Shown here in pieces: positions 1 through 11,600 of a DNA stretch of 64,000 nucleotides. The stretch is taken from positions 14,744,919 through 14,808,918 of the forward strand of contig NC_081545.1 of the NCBI RefSeq assembly GCF_901000735.1, read 5' to 3'. The translations under genes and the position numbers were made by a program. Numbering within the stretch: the first letter of the stretch is position 1; each line of letters opens with the position of its first letter. This DNA comes from Corylus avellana. Lineage: Eukaryota; Streptophyta; Magnoliopsida; Fagales; Betulaceae. The notes beneath the pieces were generated by a model, which had not been told where the DNA came from, did not search any database, and saw only the letters and a list, made by a program, of their open reading frames with translations.

Positions 1-625
1 CTCTCTCCCTCTCTCTCTCTCTCTCGCGTTGTATTAACCTTTTCTCCTTTATATTGGCCATCTGGGTTTCCTTTAATTTGTGTTCATATGCCTGTTTCTT
101 TATTGAATTTTGTGTTTCGTTCGTGAATTTGTTTCTGGAGTATAGTATTTGGCTGATTGAAGATGACTAAGCTAAGTTTTTCAGTCAAATTATTTGGTAT
201 TGTTTCTTAATAGGCTATGTTATTAAATTGGTCAACTAGTGTAATGGATTTCTATGCATGGAGCTTAATTTGATTTAAGAACTATGAGTTTTTTATTTGA
301 CACTCGATTTCATGGCTTTGTCGGTACTTCGATTTTTTCTTTATTATTATTATTATTTTTGTGAGTATTTTTTCTTTAGTTTAGTTGCTGAGAAACTGGA
401 GGAAAAGAAAGAAAAAGGAAAATTGAGATGTTGAATTATTCATTGACTGTGTACACTGCAGAATGAAGTTTATTTTAACCCATTCTTGTAGAATCGATGG
501 CTGAGTTGAAATATTTTTCTCGTCGGTTTCAACAAGAAGACTATATTAGATTTTGTATGGCTGAGTTTTTGAAATGAAGGCAAATGGGTTTTGCATTGCT
601 GAATAAATTTCTTTGGTGTAAACAG
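1..625 (+). other. intron of CGL160 (window starts inside it)
   Basis: No coding exon is visible here. The segment opens with a CT microsatellite (about 1-25) and is AT/T-rich, as expected of a plant intron. It ends in a pyrimidine-poor but acceptable acceptor (aacag at 621-625). The CGL160 N-terminal exon(s), including the transit peptide, must lie left of the window. Confidence 0.6.
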
Positions 626-3600
626 GGAGAGCCATCTGGGTTTCTAAGCTTAAATAGAGTCATGAGCCTTGACAGGTTTGTTATCAACTTATCATTCATT
701 GGAATTCAGTTATCCTTGTTTTTTATTTAGTGAAATTGTATTTGTTGCCTGAAATGTGTTTGAATTATGGGAATGTAGTTTGGAAGTTGATTTTAGTAAA
801 GAACTCACAAATCCTTTAAAGCATGGGTTAGAAGAGAAAGTTGAGGCTACAGTTCAGGTATGATGCATGTCTGGAAATTATTTCATGAGTACATATATCC
901 CAGGATAGTTTTGTATTAAAAGTTACTTTTCTCCGCAGACTAGTGGCAGAAAGTCACCCAGATGGAAATTGGCACCAACACGGCGTGAGCAAGAGAAGTG
1001 GGATAGAGCAAGCAAAGCTGCAACTGGAGGCAGTGTAAGTTTTTTTTTGTCATGATTTTTGATTCAGAGAACTTCCATTCTTCATCCTTGCATAAAAATC
1101 CTTCTGATGTCAAGCTAATAGTGCTTATCATTTAAAGAATGTTCTAGCTTTTGAAAGCAAAAGAAGTGTGATAGTTGCTCTAGGAGGAAGAAAAACTTTT
1201 ACATGCATTTATTTTACCAAGTATTCTTTGGGAGGATTGCTTCTTATTGTTGAAGTTCTGATTTAGTGCTAACATGTAGGATGTGATGTTTCGGGAATTA
1301 AGGCGGCCTCGTGGAGACCCAGAAGTGTTGGCTGCTCAGTGGAGAGAGCAGTATTTTAAGGTGCTTAGTTGAACACCATCTTGTCTTTGTCAAGATGTGT
1401 GTACTTTTTGTGTTTCTTTTTCTTTAACTAATGTTATCTCTCTATCTCTCTCCCCTTCATTTTTTAACTCGTTTCATTTTGCTTCCGCAGTTAAAGAAGA
1501 AGTTACAAATTCTCACTCTGGGTATAGGCAGTGTTGGCTTAGTCTCTTCTTATGTTTCTTATTCCCCTGAAATTGCTGCTAGGTATGCAAATTTTGGCTT
1601 TATATATATGTGTGTTTTTTTTTCTTCGAATTTTAATGTGTGAAATGTACTCCGCACAAATATCTGCCATTCAATCTGTGGTTTTTTTATTCTAGACATT
1701 GTTCTCTACTGAGAACTACAGATTAGAAAGCCATTTGGTTGTATTGACGAATTTGCATAATTTGAGATGGTACATCTTAGTTTAGGTTTTTAGGCACACG
1801 TGCGTTTTCTTTAAGTGCACTAAAAAACATCTACATATTTTTCTTAGCTTTGTGCTATTTCCAAATTTTTGGTCTTCAAATTTTCTGTACCTTGCAGTAA
1901 AGTTCAATTACTTCTTATTTTGTTTCCACCAGTAGTATAAGTCACCAAAGCTCCTTTTGAACATCAAACTCGTTAGCCCACTCTTTGTTGATTTTCTTGA
2001 TAACTCTAGTGCAATTTCAGGTGAAGGTTTGTTCATTTTGGCATTTATAATGTCTCAGAACATCTGGTGATATAAAATTGGAGTATTGTAAAGATTATTC
2101 TCTCTTTGTAACAATTGATGTTCATTAATTCTTTGGTGTATTTAGCTTTGGTGCTGGGTTTCTTGGTTCTTTGGTGTATATGCGTATGCTAGGGACTAGT
2201 GTGGATTCAATGGCAGATGGAGCAAAAGGGCTTGTCAAGTACGTACAAATGACTTCTTGAAAACCTAGATGTTAACTTCTTTTATTTTTTATGTTATCTT
2301 ATTGTATTACATATTGCTTCACATTTATATGCTTTGTAGTGTACATCCTGTTAATTTACATGCCAACATTTACTTGATAATTTGAGTTCCTTATCTTCAA
2401 TTTGCATACTTTAATGCAGCAGAATATTCTCAAAGGGTATATACATTTATTTTTTTATAGTATTCTAAAATTTGGTCAGAGTTTAACTGTAACTTGTAGC
2501 AAATTCTTTTCATGGTATATTGAAGTTTAACTTGAGGATGCCAGCTGGCCTGCTGGTCATGCCCCACATTCTCCAATGTTGGAGTCAATTTATTGGCTTC
2601 GATTCTCCTTGTGAACTTTCTGCTTACCTATTCCTCTTCCCCAGAAAGCTCATATTGTGTTTTTTGTACTCTAATTTAGTTTTGTGATGAGGTTTTATCA
2701 ATTATAGTTGATCTAGAAGTAATACTATTGATAGCATGATGCCAAAGAATGAATAGACTATGTTTGCAGGACTTATACATTGGTGGACATGATTTTGTAA
2801 ATTGTGGTTGCTGCAGGATTTCAATTTTTCATGTTGGGTATGTGTGTATAAAGCTTGGCAATATTCCAAAAGGCATAAACTTTTCTTGACTAATAAATGA
2901 ACAACATTTTAAAATGTTGGACATACTAAAATGATGCCTTTGCCATGGCTTGTGTTGTTAGGTATTCAGTATGTTGATGGTTTATTGATGGAAGTGTCCT
3001 TTACACACTAGCAAAATAGTGTTCTCAGCTTGTTTTTGTTTTCTATATCGAGTATTGGAGTGATACCAAGTAGCTTGTGGTGAATCCAATCCGGCTTGTC
3101 CACTTGGGAATAGAAAGTGAGAGGCAGGGTTTTGGGGGTCGAATGACTGTAACTTAGAAAAATATGAGATTATAGTTTAGTAGTTCACCTTATTAAGAAT
3201 TATCTAGTGGGTTATTATGTTATTTTACAATGTGCAAGTGGGGTTAAATGATGCTCTAGAGTAGGCATTACTCAAGTAGTTCCCATGTTAGAGGTGCAAT
3301 TAAGAGCCATGGATGGGCATGGTCATTGATGCAAAAGGCGAAGCATGAAATATTGATTTATGGGGTTTAGAGCTGTAATCGAGCCGAGTATTGAATGTTC
3401 AAGATTTGTTCATTTAATTTATTTTGAACACGAGCTGAATTTGAGCTTATCACTGAGCTAGATAATTTGTTCAAGCTTGGCTCATTTATTTTTCGAGCGA
3501 ACTCGAGTTTGTTTATGTTAGAAGTGTTAGGGTTTGAATCATTAGGGTTTTGAGGGTAGTTAAGTCTTTATGGTATTTCCTCTAATCCTATATAATAGGA

Positions 3601-6600
3601 TGCTTGTATTAGGTTAGAATAAGTTGAATAATATAATAGCCTCCATCTTTTGTGTCTAAACCGTTCATACAAATTTTAACGTGGTATCAGAGCTTGTTTT
3701 GATTCGTGGATAGTCTATCGTTGGGTTTTTCTCTTGTTGGCGGCAGCACTGCCCGTGTGGGGGAGTACCTTCGTAGCAGTTTATTTTTTATGTTTTATGG
3801 TTACCGGAATACCTCCGGTGAAAAAAAAAAATCCCAGTAGTGTCGTTGCTGCTGGGGTGCGAGTTCTTGTTGCTAGGTGTGATTGTCGGTATTGTCTGTG
3901 GTGGCCGGAGTGTTCTGTGGTGGCCAGCAGAGTTGCAGCAGCCATCGGGAAAAAATTAAAAAAAAAAAAATGCCGGCTGTTTGAATGTGTTGTTAAAACG
4001 TTGATCTGTAGTCATCGTTTGAATCTGTTGTTGCTGTTTTTGGAGTGGCTGGAATGCTCTGTCTTCTCCGGTGAGCTCCAGCGCTACTTCGGCAAAATTC
4101 CGGTGAAGCTCTGGCGAGCATACAGTGACTGTTTCTGCTTTGTTTTCAGTGTTTTTCTTCTGTTTTAGGTACTGCCGGCATGGTCTGCTTGTCTCCGGCC
4201 AGTTTTGAAGCTCTGGCGTGTTTTTGGCGAAGCTCTTGTGAAGTTTTTTTTTTTTTTTTTAGTGCCTGATTTCCGGCGAAACTTGTTGGTTAATCTTGTG
4301 AAATGTAATTGTTGTTGGTTGTTGGTGATCGATGTATCCGACCGGCCTTGGATTCTCCGGCGAGACCCAATCACCTCTTGTTAGTGATCGTAGTATTCGA
4401 CCGACCTTGGTGTTTTGCGGCAAGATCCGATCAAATCTTCGTTGTTCAAGTTTCCGACGAGTTTTCGACTAGTGTTGAAGTTTTATTTAATTATCTTGTT
4501 ATTTGTATTATGTACTCCAAGCTGTTCCAGCTTGAGGGGCAGTGTTAGAGTATGTTTTTCTAGTTGTTTTTCGTTTTCTTGTATCTTTCAAGTTGGATTC
4601 ATATGATGTATATGCTCCAACTTGAGGGGGAGTGTTAGAAGTGTTAGGGTTTGAGTTATTAGGGTTTTGAGAGTAGTTTAGTCTTTATGGTATTTCCTCT
4701 AATCCTATATAATAGGATGCTTGTATTAGGTTAGAATAAGTTGAATAATATAATAGCCTTCATCTTTTGTGTTTAAACCATTCATACAAACTTTAACAGT
4801 TTATGAGCTGCTCAGTTAACTTATTCGTTCCTTAACTAAAGTAAATATTATAATTGTTTATTTTTTTTGTAAATCCATACTAATTATTAGTTAATTATCG
4901 TTAAGAATTTATCATTTGAATTAATTAAATAAATTAACTTGAATCTTAAATAATCTAATCTCGAGTTTATATGTATGTTTTATAGTATGCATATAAATTC
5001 ATTGTGCACATACGCACATATTTGTATACATACACACGAAGAAACTCATTTACACACAAATACACATATGTATCTATATCGAGACTAACAATAACAATAA
5101 TTCAAGCTATATTTATTATATTAGGAAGAGCATTCATCTTTCTTTCAAATGTTCTAATTACGCAATTAAAATAATGCTATAAAAAATAATAAAAGTGAAG
5201 TTATATGAATTTATACTAGTATAGCTCATTTTGTAATTGAGCCTAATTTTGTGTTGATAATCGGCTCATTTATTAAACAAACCGAATTTGAGTCAAGTTT
5301 ATACTAGTGGGTTGTCAAACGGATTTGTTCATTTACATCCCTAATGAGTTACTAGTATTAAATTTTCAAGAGTCAAGGGTGTTTTTTATAATTTAATAAA
5401 TAGGTGTTTCCCTAGATTATTTTATGTAATTCAATAAATGGCAACAAATGTTGTTGCCCTAGATTATGTTAGGTAAGTCAATAAATGGGCATTACCATAG
5501 GGTTTAGTTGAGTTTATTTAAATATGATTTGTACTCTAATGGAGGCCGACTTGATGGAATTAAAAAAAAAAAAAAAATTTGAGGAATTGATTCTTCTCCC
5601 TTCCTCTCTCTCTCTCTCTCTCTCCCCTTTACTTCTTTTCTCTTCTTTCTCTCTCCCTTTTAGCTTTTTTCTTCTCTCTGTTTCCCTACTTTCATCCTAT
5701 GATTCTGATGAAAGTAGTTTTGTCTTGCTTCTGTTCCTTTATTGGATTATAGTGTAAAATGACTGAAGTTCTGGATTTGAGCATGCTATATATTTTATTG
5801 CAGGGGAGCGGCTGCACAACCAAGGCTTTTGGTTCCTGTTGCGTTGGTCATGATCTATAACCGGTGGAATGGGTAAGTACCTTCAGTAGCATCTTGAGTA
5901 AAAATGATGTATTAAGCTGAAAGACTGCTTTTTCTGAAACCCAACTTATATTTATAAGGATTAAATATACTTAAGCTCCCTAAATTACCAGTCATTTTCA
6001 AAAAAGCCCTAGGAATTAATAGGTGTGACACTTGTATAGATCAAACTACCATTTTGTGGCAAAACAACCACTATGTTAGCGTTGACTATCAGAATGGATG
6101 AAAAAACTAAATTTGACCAAAATCTTTTGAAAATACCCTCACTTTGACCATTGACAAACCAAATTTACCCTTTATAAATTATTAATCAGTAAAAAAAGAA
6201 TATATTTAAAAAATAAAAAATAAAAAATAAAGGTTGTTGAACCACCCTTGGGTTCTGTTATCCATCTTTTTTTTGTTTTTTTTTTTAGTTTTTACTTTTT
6301 TTATTATTATTATTATTTTAATTTTGGTTTTTAAGAAAATAAGGGTACTATAGGAAGAGAAACAAAAAGGCCAACTTTTCCATCCAACCTAATGATGGAG
6401 TGGCTTATTTGTTACAAAAATGATAGTTTGATGTATTCAAGTGTCATACCTATCAGTTTGTGGTTTTTTTGAAAATGACTGGTAGTTCATAGGCCTTAAA
6501 TGTATTTAACTTTATTTATAATGTCATGCTTGTTTTATATTCTCCTTTTTTATTACACTACATTCAGACTAAGGTTTTCTGGCTCACATATATGGCCCTT

Positions 6601-6969
6601 CATAATGTCAATTTCCTGGCTTCTAACCTTCCAGAGTATCGTTTTCTCTGGATTCTTAGCTCTCAGAGATGCAATACTTTCCGATTTGAAGTGATTGCAG
6701 CGTCTAATTTGCACAATGGCTTACTTCGTTATTATTTTTCAATGGATTCTGTGAGCTGATTTGCTGTAAACGTATGTGTATCAAGTATACCTCTTGTTTT
6801 AGTGCCTGACAATTCTGTTTCTGGGTGCAGGATCCTCGTTCCAGAATATGGATATATGCACTTAGAATTGATACCGATGTTGGTGGGGTTTTTCACTTAC
6901 AAGATTGCGACTTTTGTTCAAGCTATAGAGGAGGCACTTACCGTGGTTGGGAAAGAGACCGAAGTTTGA
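626..6969 (+). CDS. CGL160: CGL160, AtpI-like chloroplast ATP synthase assembly factor (5' end missing)
   Basis: Eight in-phase exons can be read: 626-675, 779-857, 939-1034, 1280-1360, 1491-1582, 2146-2238, 5804-5872 and 6831-6969 (stop TGA). All have GT-AG borders and join without a frame break. The product starts GEPSGFLSLNRVMSLDSLEV and includes WKLAPTRREQEKWDRA, DVMFRELRRPRGDPEV, then four hydrophobic stretches: LGIGSVGLVSSYVSY, FGAGFLGSLVYMRML, LLVPVALVMIYNRW and IPMLVGFFTYKIATF. This is the pattern of CONSERVED IN THE GREEN LINEAGE 160, whose C-terminal half resembles bacterial AtpI/UncI and which promotes CFo c-ring and CF1-CFo assembly in thylakoids (established for Arabidopsis). The missing N-terminus should hold the plastid transit peptide. 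Intron 6 (2239-5803) is swollen by transposons. The reading frame looks intact, so the gene is probably functional. Identification rests on recalled family sequence, not a search. Confidence 0.88.
3368..5344. mobile_element. TIR DNA element, copy 1, in CGL160 intron 6
   Basis: The left end reads agctgtaatcgagccgag. The right end, reverse-complemented, reads ttagggatgtaaatgaaca, so the termini are imperfect inverted repeats of the (G)GG-TGTAA-CGA-CC type. The interior shares the segment agctatatttatta-attaggaagag with a second copy at 59591-61138. No transposase frame is visible, so it is non-autonomous. The TRIM-like element at 3516-4798 is inserted within it, which makes the TIR element the older insertion. 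The superfamily is not assigned. Confidence 0.6.
3516..4798 (+). mobile_element. complete TRIM-like Ty1/copia-type element
   Basis: Two LTRs of exactly 166 bp (3516-3681 and 4633-4798) start TGTTAGAAGTG and end in AACG/AACA. They are flanked by the 5-bp target duplication GTTTA (3511-3515 and 4799-4803). Directly after the 5' LTR comes TGGTATCAGAGC (3682-3693), the primer-binding site for initiator tRNA-Met. Directly before the 3' LTR is a polypurine tract (cttgagggggag). The interior of about 950 bp has no gag, protease, RT or integrase similarity. It contains partly repeated G/C-rich sequence and a second PPT-like copy (cttgaggggcag, about 4533). Total length is 1283 bp. The LTRs differ at several positions, so the insertion is not very recent. 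It must have been moved in trans by a copia element. Confidence 0.9.
5957..6513. mobile_element. MITE-like inverted-repeat element in CGL160 intron 7
   Basis: The left arm (aaggattaaatatacttaag ... ctaccattttgt) returns inverted on the right, where the complement of the end reads aaagttaaatacatttaagg. Both arms contain ccagtcattttcaaaaaa. The flanking tttata on both sides may be the target duplication. The middle is A/T-rich and non-coding. Confidence 0.6.
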
Positions 6970-7929
6970 GATAGATCCTCTTCATACATTGTTGAAATTT
7001 TCCTTTTTTGCTTCTGATATGGCTACTAGAGGTAAGCAGTTGATTTTCATTTGCTGCCACACTTTGGCTTTTTGTTTGAATGTTTGGTCAATCTTTTGCA
7101 TAGAAGTTGAACTTCTCTAAATGTAAAAAATTCCATGGCAAAATTCTCTAATTTTCAAAATTTTACAGCCAAATTCATCCAACCTCATCTTATTGAGCTA
7201 TTTACTTTCTATCTCCATTTTCAATTTCACCAACTTCTATTCAAGTTTTCAGAAGAAATTCACAGAGAATTGAATTTGTACCAAACATTCTAGAAACTCA
7301 TCCCAGTCATTCATGTCTATGGCTTTAGATTTAACCGAGTTTTGCATATTTGCCACATTTTTCAACGTAGATTACAGCAGCATTTGAATGCTCTGTGCAG
7401 TTTTCTTTTTCAACATTTTGTCTTTTGATATACAGATAATAACATGCAAATTGCAATGTTGTTTACTGGGCTGCTTGGAAGAGAAGTTCAGTTAAAGAGA
7501 TGCCAAGAATCATCAAAACAGTTTACTCATTGTTGCTGCTGCTTTTAAAAAGTTGTTCTGAATATAGCAGTAGTTTATGCAAAATTTTCTCCATTGTACA
7601 ATTAATTCTTGCATGTGATCATGATAGGATTATATAATATGGCATTCAGTAGAGACAGAATTTGCTTCAAAATCTTGGGTATTCTTGATGAGATATGGTA
7701 TTGTCACATGGCAGACTTGGGAAAAGTTGTAAATATAGTTTTATGTTTCTAAACCAAACCAAAATATCATTTGGTTGGATGCTTTTAATGAATACCAGTG
7801 TTGGAAAAGCATAGTTAAAATGGTTGTCCATGACTGTTACTTTGGAATTGTAGTACATCTAGTATCTGGTATTTTGGGGTACGCCCACTTGATTCTGTAT
7901 ATTAGGTCTTTTTTTTTTTTTTTTTTTTT
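6970..7929. other. CGL160 3' flank, no gene seen
   Basis: This stretch holds the CGL160 3' UTR and AT-rich intergenic DNA. The short frames here show no recognisable domain, codon bias or splice logic. It ends in a T homopolymer that borders the next MITE. Confidence 0.5.
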
Positions 7930-8263
7930 GGGAAAATCCACTTTACCCCCCTGTAGTTTCAGGAGTTTTTCAATTTGAACCCCAAAGTTTAAAAAGTGGC
8001 AATGTGCCCCCTCAATATTTCAAAAATTTTCAATTTAAACCTTCCGTTACAATTTCCGTTAAATTTGACAGAAATTTTTTTAAAAAAAGCCTGAGGGTAG
8101 TTATGCAATTTTAGAGATTTCCGTCCAATTTAACGGAAATTATTAACGGAAGATTTAAATTGAAAATTTTTGAAACATTGGGGGGGTACATTGCCACTTT
8201 TTAAACTTTTGAGTTCAAATTGAAAAACTCCTGAAACTTCAGGGGAGTAAAGTGAATTTTTCC
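7930..8263. mobile_element. foldback MITE
   Basis: The left arm (ggaaaatccactttacccc ... agtggcaatgtgccccc) is matched by a nearly complete inverted right arm (gggggtacattgccactttt ... agtaaagtgaatttttcc). The arms are about 130 bp each, so the transcript could fold into a long hairpin. The centre holds paired phrases such as tccgttaaattt/aaatttaacgga. No coding capacity. Confidence 0.75.
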
Positions 8264-8318
8264 TTTTCTTTTCTTTTTTTCTTTTTCTTTTTTCTCTTTT
8301 TCTTTTGGTAAGTAGCTC

Positions 8319-8640
8319 ATTTTGTTTCCCTCAAATTGTCACCTAATTGACAATGTTCTTACTACAGGCAACAAAAATGACCTTAAATTTTTTGACAAAA
8401 GACAAAAATACTCCTATAAATTCGAGAAAAAAATAATATATATATATTAATTCCCACTCCCTTTTTTTTTTAATTTTTAGTTTTAGTTTTTTTTTCTTTG
8501 AATTTTTTATTTTAATTTTATTAAGGGTGTTTTTGTCATTAGGGAGATATTGATAATTTTTGGTAGTTTGAGGAGAGTTGGGGAGACATTGTCAATTGAA
8601 TGATAGTTTGAGGGGTGTATTGATACAAAATATCTCTCAA
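8319..8640. mobile_element. second, diverged foldback element
   Basis: The left arm includes ccctcaaattgtcacctaat and the right arm includes gtcaattgaatgatagtttg; they are imperfect inverted copies around an A/T-rich core. A further copy of the right-arm phrase (gacattgtcaattgga-ggtagtttgaggg) appears at 9253-9290. The sequence between (8641-9250) may therefore be a later insertion that duplicated or split this arm. Confidence 0.45.
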
Positions 8641-9250
8641 TGCCTAAATAAAGAGCCCACTCCAAATAGGAAGCCCGCAGCTCACTAAGTCACTAAGTCA
8701 TTAGGCCCAAGCCCCTACAATCTGGGCACGATCGCCTCGCCTAGTCATCGCCTGGTCCGTCCCCAAACCATGCAGCGCCATCTTATGCTAACCAAATAAT
8801 TAGGGAAGTATAATTACTCTCCAACAACCAAATCAAAGGATAACAAACTAAATCCTACCACAAATAGATCACTATATAACCTCTCCAAAGATTATCATAG
8901 GATCACTAAGTAACCTCTCCGTAGATTATCGTGGGAAGATCTTTCATACAAATAACTTCACCTCGATCCTCTCAACAAAACTCCATATTTTGAGGGAGTC
9001 AAGTGAGAGTCATTCTCCAACTCACTTTTCCAGCTACTCTATAAAAGGAGTGTGCCCCCTCCACAAAACGGGTGAAATATATCCTTACTCATTTTCAATT
9101 ATTATTATTTTTTATTATCTATCTTACTCAAATTCTATCGGAGGTAGCACGACTGCCACACCCATACTTCGCGGCTTGTCACTGTTGATCATTTTTCTTT
9201 CTTACCAATGTTATCAACCTTGGTAGCGACTTGATTCAAAGCCTGCTAAA
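8641..9250 (+). mobile_element. possible solo LTR or LTR fragment
   Basis: This block of about 600 bp differs in composition from its surroundings (richer in C). It contains a good TATA box (tctataaaagg, about 9039-9049) followed about 80 bp later by T-rich sequence, an LTR-like promoter layout. It lies between two copies of a MITE arm. I could not define clean TG...CA ends or a target duplication, so the call is tentative. Confidence 0.35.
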
Positions 9251-9291
9251 GTGACAGTAGACATTGTCAATTGGATGGTAGTTTGAGGGTA

Positions 9292-9292
<1 letters not shown>

Positions 9293-9322
<30 letters not shown>
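9293..9322. repeat. (TA)n microsatellite
   Basis: An uninterrupted TA dinucleotide run at the edge of the MITE-arm copy. It is the first of several TA tracts in the window. Confidence 0.9.
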
Positions 9323-9327
<5 letters not shown>

Positions 9328-9629
9328 AAAAAATAAAAAGAAAGAAAGAAGAAAGAAGTCGTCCCTTAATTGTATGGTTAATTTGTTTTTTTGCCATAAA
9401 TATTTTTGTGGAGGTTGATCCTGATTGTAGCCCCAAACTGGGATGTTATGGAGGCTTAATGCCCATGGCCTTCACTCGTAGCTGTGAACTATCTAAAAAG
9501 CATAATCCATTAACGGTATAGTTAAATATTGTAGCCACAATGCCACATCACAAGAAAAAAATGCTATAGTCGTTCATAAGGTGTACGACCTTTTACCAAA
9601 TCGATCTCTAAGGTTCAAAATGATCAATT

Positions 9630-10261
9630 TAGGCTCCATTTACTTTGACGTAAAATGATTTCCAGAAAATGATTTCCGTATTTTACGGTGTTTACTTCGA
9701 CGTAAAATAGTGGTCATCGGAAAACATTTTCCTTTTGACCGAAAATTCTTATTTAATTTTAGGAAAATGGTTTACGGTTTTGAAAACCGTAAACCATTTT
9801 CCGACTATGAGCATCTCATTCTTAAAATGATGGATCTTGCCAAGACCCGCATAAAACCTCGTCAGGGCTTGTCCGGGTCCCACCCGGGACTTGATCGGGA
9901 CCTGATCAGGACTTGACCGGGAATCGCCCGGGACCTGCCTGGGACTTGACCGGGANNNNNNNNNNNNNNNNNNNNNNNNNNNNNNNNNNNNNNNNNNNNN
10001 NNNNNNNNNNNNNNNNNNNNNNNNNNNNNNNNNNNNNNNNNNNNNNNNNNNNNNNGCAGGTCCCGAGCGGGTCCCTGTCAAGTCTCGTGCAAGTCTTAGT
10101 GGGGACCTTATTGGAAAATATATATATATTAAAAAAAATTATTTTCCGTGTGCAAGGTAAACGTCGTAAAATGTTTTCGACGGAAAATATTTTTAGAGAA
10201 AATGGATTTCTTGAAAATATTTTATGAAAGAAACCATTTTATGTCGAAGTAAACGGAGCCT
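9630..10261. mobile_element. TIR element with GC-rich minisatellite core and assembly gap
   Basis: The ends are good inverted repeats: taggctccatttactttgacg on the left, and the complement of the right end reads taggctccgtttacttcgac. Subterminal copies of acgtaaaat and the phrases gaaaatgattt/gaaaaccgtaaacc follow. The core (about 9840-10100) is a degenerate tandem repeat of units such as gggacttgaccgggacctg, unlike the AT-rich surroundings. It is interrupted by 100 N. Non-autonomous; TSD not clearly resolvable. Confidence 0.65.
9956..10055. other. assembly gap (100 N)
   Basis: Exactly 100 N within a tandem-repeat tract, the conventional size for a gap of unknown length. The collapsed GC-rich repeat is the likely cause. 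Confidence 0.95.
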
Positions 10262-10274
10262 AAATTTAATAAAA

Positions 10275-10970
10275 AGGGAAAATGTATAATAAGTCTTTAG
10301 GTCAACCCTCCAAAATTTAAAATTTCCAGAGTTTTTTTTTTTTTGAAAATTTACTCCCTAAGTCAATTGAAATAACAATAAAATTTCTGCCGTCAAAATT
10401 TTTTAACAATTGTTAAGGCTACTCAAAACGCACCGTTTTATCTTATTAAAATATTAATTTTTTATTAATTTAATTTAAAAATCAAATCTAAAATTTTTTT
10501 AAAATTTTTTTTAAAAAATTGAAGAGTGGCCAAGAGTAGCGCCCCCAACTCCTATGGGGTGGGGCCACCCCCATGGGGTTTAGGGTGGCTTGCGGGCCAC
10601 CCCAAACCCCCCATGGGTTGGCTCGAGCCACACCTTGGGCGGTTTGAGCCCCAAACTCGGGCCACCCCAAATCCCCCATGGGGTGGGCGCGAGCCACCCC
10701 ACCTCTGGTCACCCTTCAATTTTTTTCATTTATTATTATTATTAATTTTTCGATTTAATTTTTTAAATTAAATTAATAAAAAATTAATATTTTAATCAGT
10801 AAAACGGTGCGTTTTAGTAGCCCTAACCGTTGTTAAAAAATTTTGACGACAGAGATTTTATCGTCATTTCAATTGACTCAGGAAGTAGATTTTTTTTTTT
10901 TAAAAAAAAAAAACTCAAGGAGTTTAAAATTTTGGAGGGTTGACTCAATGACTTATTATATATTTTTCCT
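10275..10970. mobile_element. long foldback MITE with GC-rich loop
   Basis: Arms of about 220 bp (left ggaaaatgtataataagtc..., right ...gacttattatatatttttcc) are inverted copies and share aaaacgcaccgtttta / taaaacggtgcgtttt. Between them lies an island (10530-10710) rich in gggtggcc/ggccaccc words, which itself can fold. A similar GC-rich spacer sits inside the element at 59922-60729. Frames in the island are not credible genes. Confidence 0.7.
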
Positions 10971-11180
10971 AATAAAAAATATAAAAAATAAAAGGAGAAA
11001 ATTTATAAATATTAGAATTAAAAAAAAAAAAAAAACTAAAATTGTTGGGGGTAGCTGAACCACTCCAAAACTTTTGGGGATGGTTTTAGCAACCCTCTTT
11101 AGCCAAATAGGAGACCACTCCCCTTGAGCCAAATTTGAAGGTGGTTCGACCACCCTTTCTAGGCAATCTCGAGCCGATTC

Positions 11181-11185
<5 letters not shown>

Positions 11186-11219
<34 letters not shown>
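11186..11219. repeat. (TA)n microsatellite
   Basis: A run of TA repeats about 390 bp upstream of the Agenet gene promoter. Confidence 0.9.
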
Positions 11220-11222
<3 letters not shown>

Positions 11223-11430
11223 CATCACCATTAAAAAGCATATCTCATTTGATAAAAAGCATGGACCAATAAAGCATTTTTTCCAAAAATTAAACGAAAG
11301 ACATTTTAATCAACTTCCAACCAGCATGGTGATAAATACAAACTTCCCAAAGGCTCCAATTGGAGATCATTAATTTTTTCAGTAGATAACAATTGTGATT
11401 CCGGCAATCCAGATCTCAAGGATAAAACAA

Positions 11431-11535
11431 AACCGTCCGATTATAAATTGCAGTTTCTGGGAAATTATCCCAACGGTCCGATTATAAATGGGTATTTCCG
11501 GGAAATTATCCCAACGGTCCGATTACACGTATTTA
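11431..11535 (+). promoter_or_regulatory. 41-bp tandem repeat upstream of the Agenet gene
   Basis: Units at 11431-11471 and 11472-11512 are each 41 bp and nearly identical; a third, truncated unit starts at 11513. Every unit opens with AAC(C/G)GTCCGATTA. At the two unit junctions the sequence reads cccAACGGTCC, which resembles the mitosis-specific activator core (AACGG) bound by MYB3R factors. The array ends about 70 bp before the TATA box, a position suited to an enhancer. A regulatory role is inference. Confidence 0.6.
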
Positions 11536-11600
11536 CTAGTCTCATCGGGATTTATTGATTGCGCGTATTTATTTACTAGTGTCAAAAGGATTTAATGTGT

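Noticed and set aside
3682..3693. Possible tRNA-Met gene
   Set aside because: Only the 3'-end complement TGGTATCAGAGC is present; it is a primer-binding site beside an LTR.
3734..4168. 144-codon frame inside the TRIM-like element
   Set aside because: No similarity to gag or other domains, low-complexity V/C/L-rich composition, and TRIM interiors are non-coding.
5524..5757. 77-codon frame with long Ser/Leu runs in CGL160 intron 6
   Set aside because: Produced by a CT microsatellite and an A tract just upstream of the next splice acceptor.
9749..10227. Overlapping frames crossing the N gap on both strands
   Set aside because: They are open only because N codons are read through and the flanking minisatellite lacks stops.
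10488..10771. Opposing Gly/Pro/Trp-rich frames in the foldback element
   Set aside because: Both strands are open because the core is a GC-rich inverted repeat; this is a composition effect, not coding.
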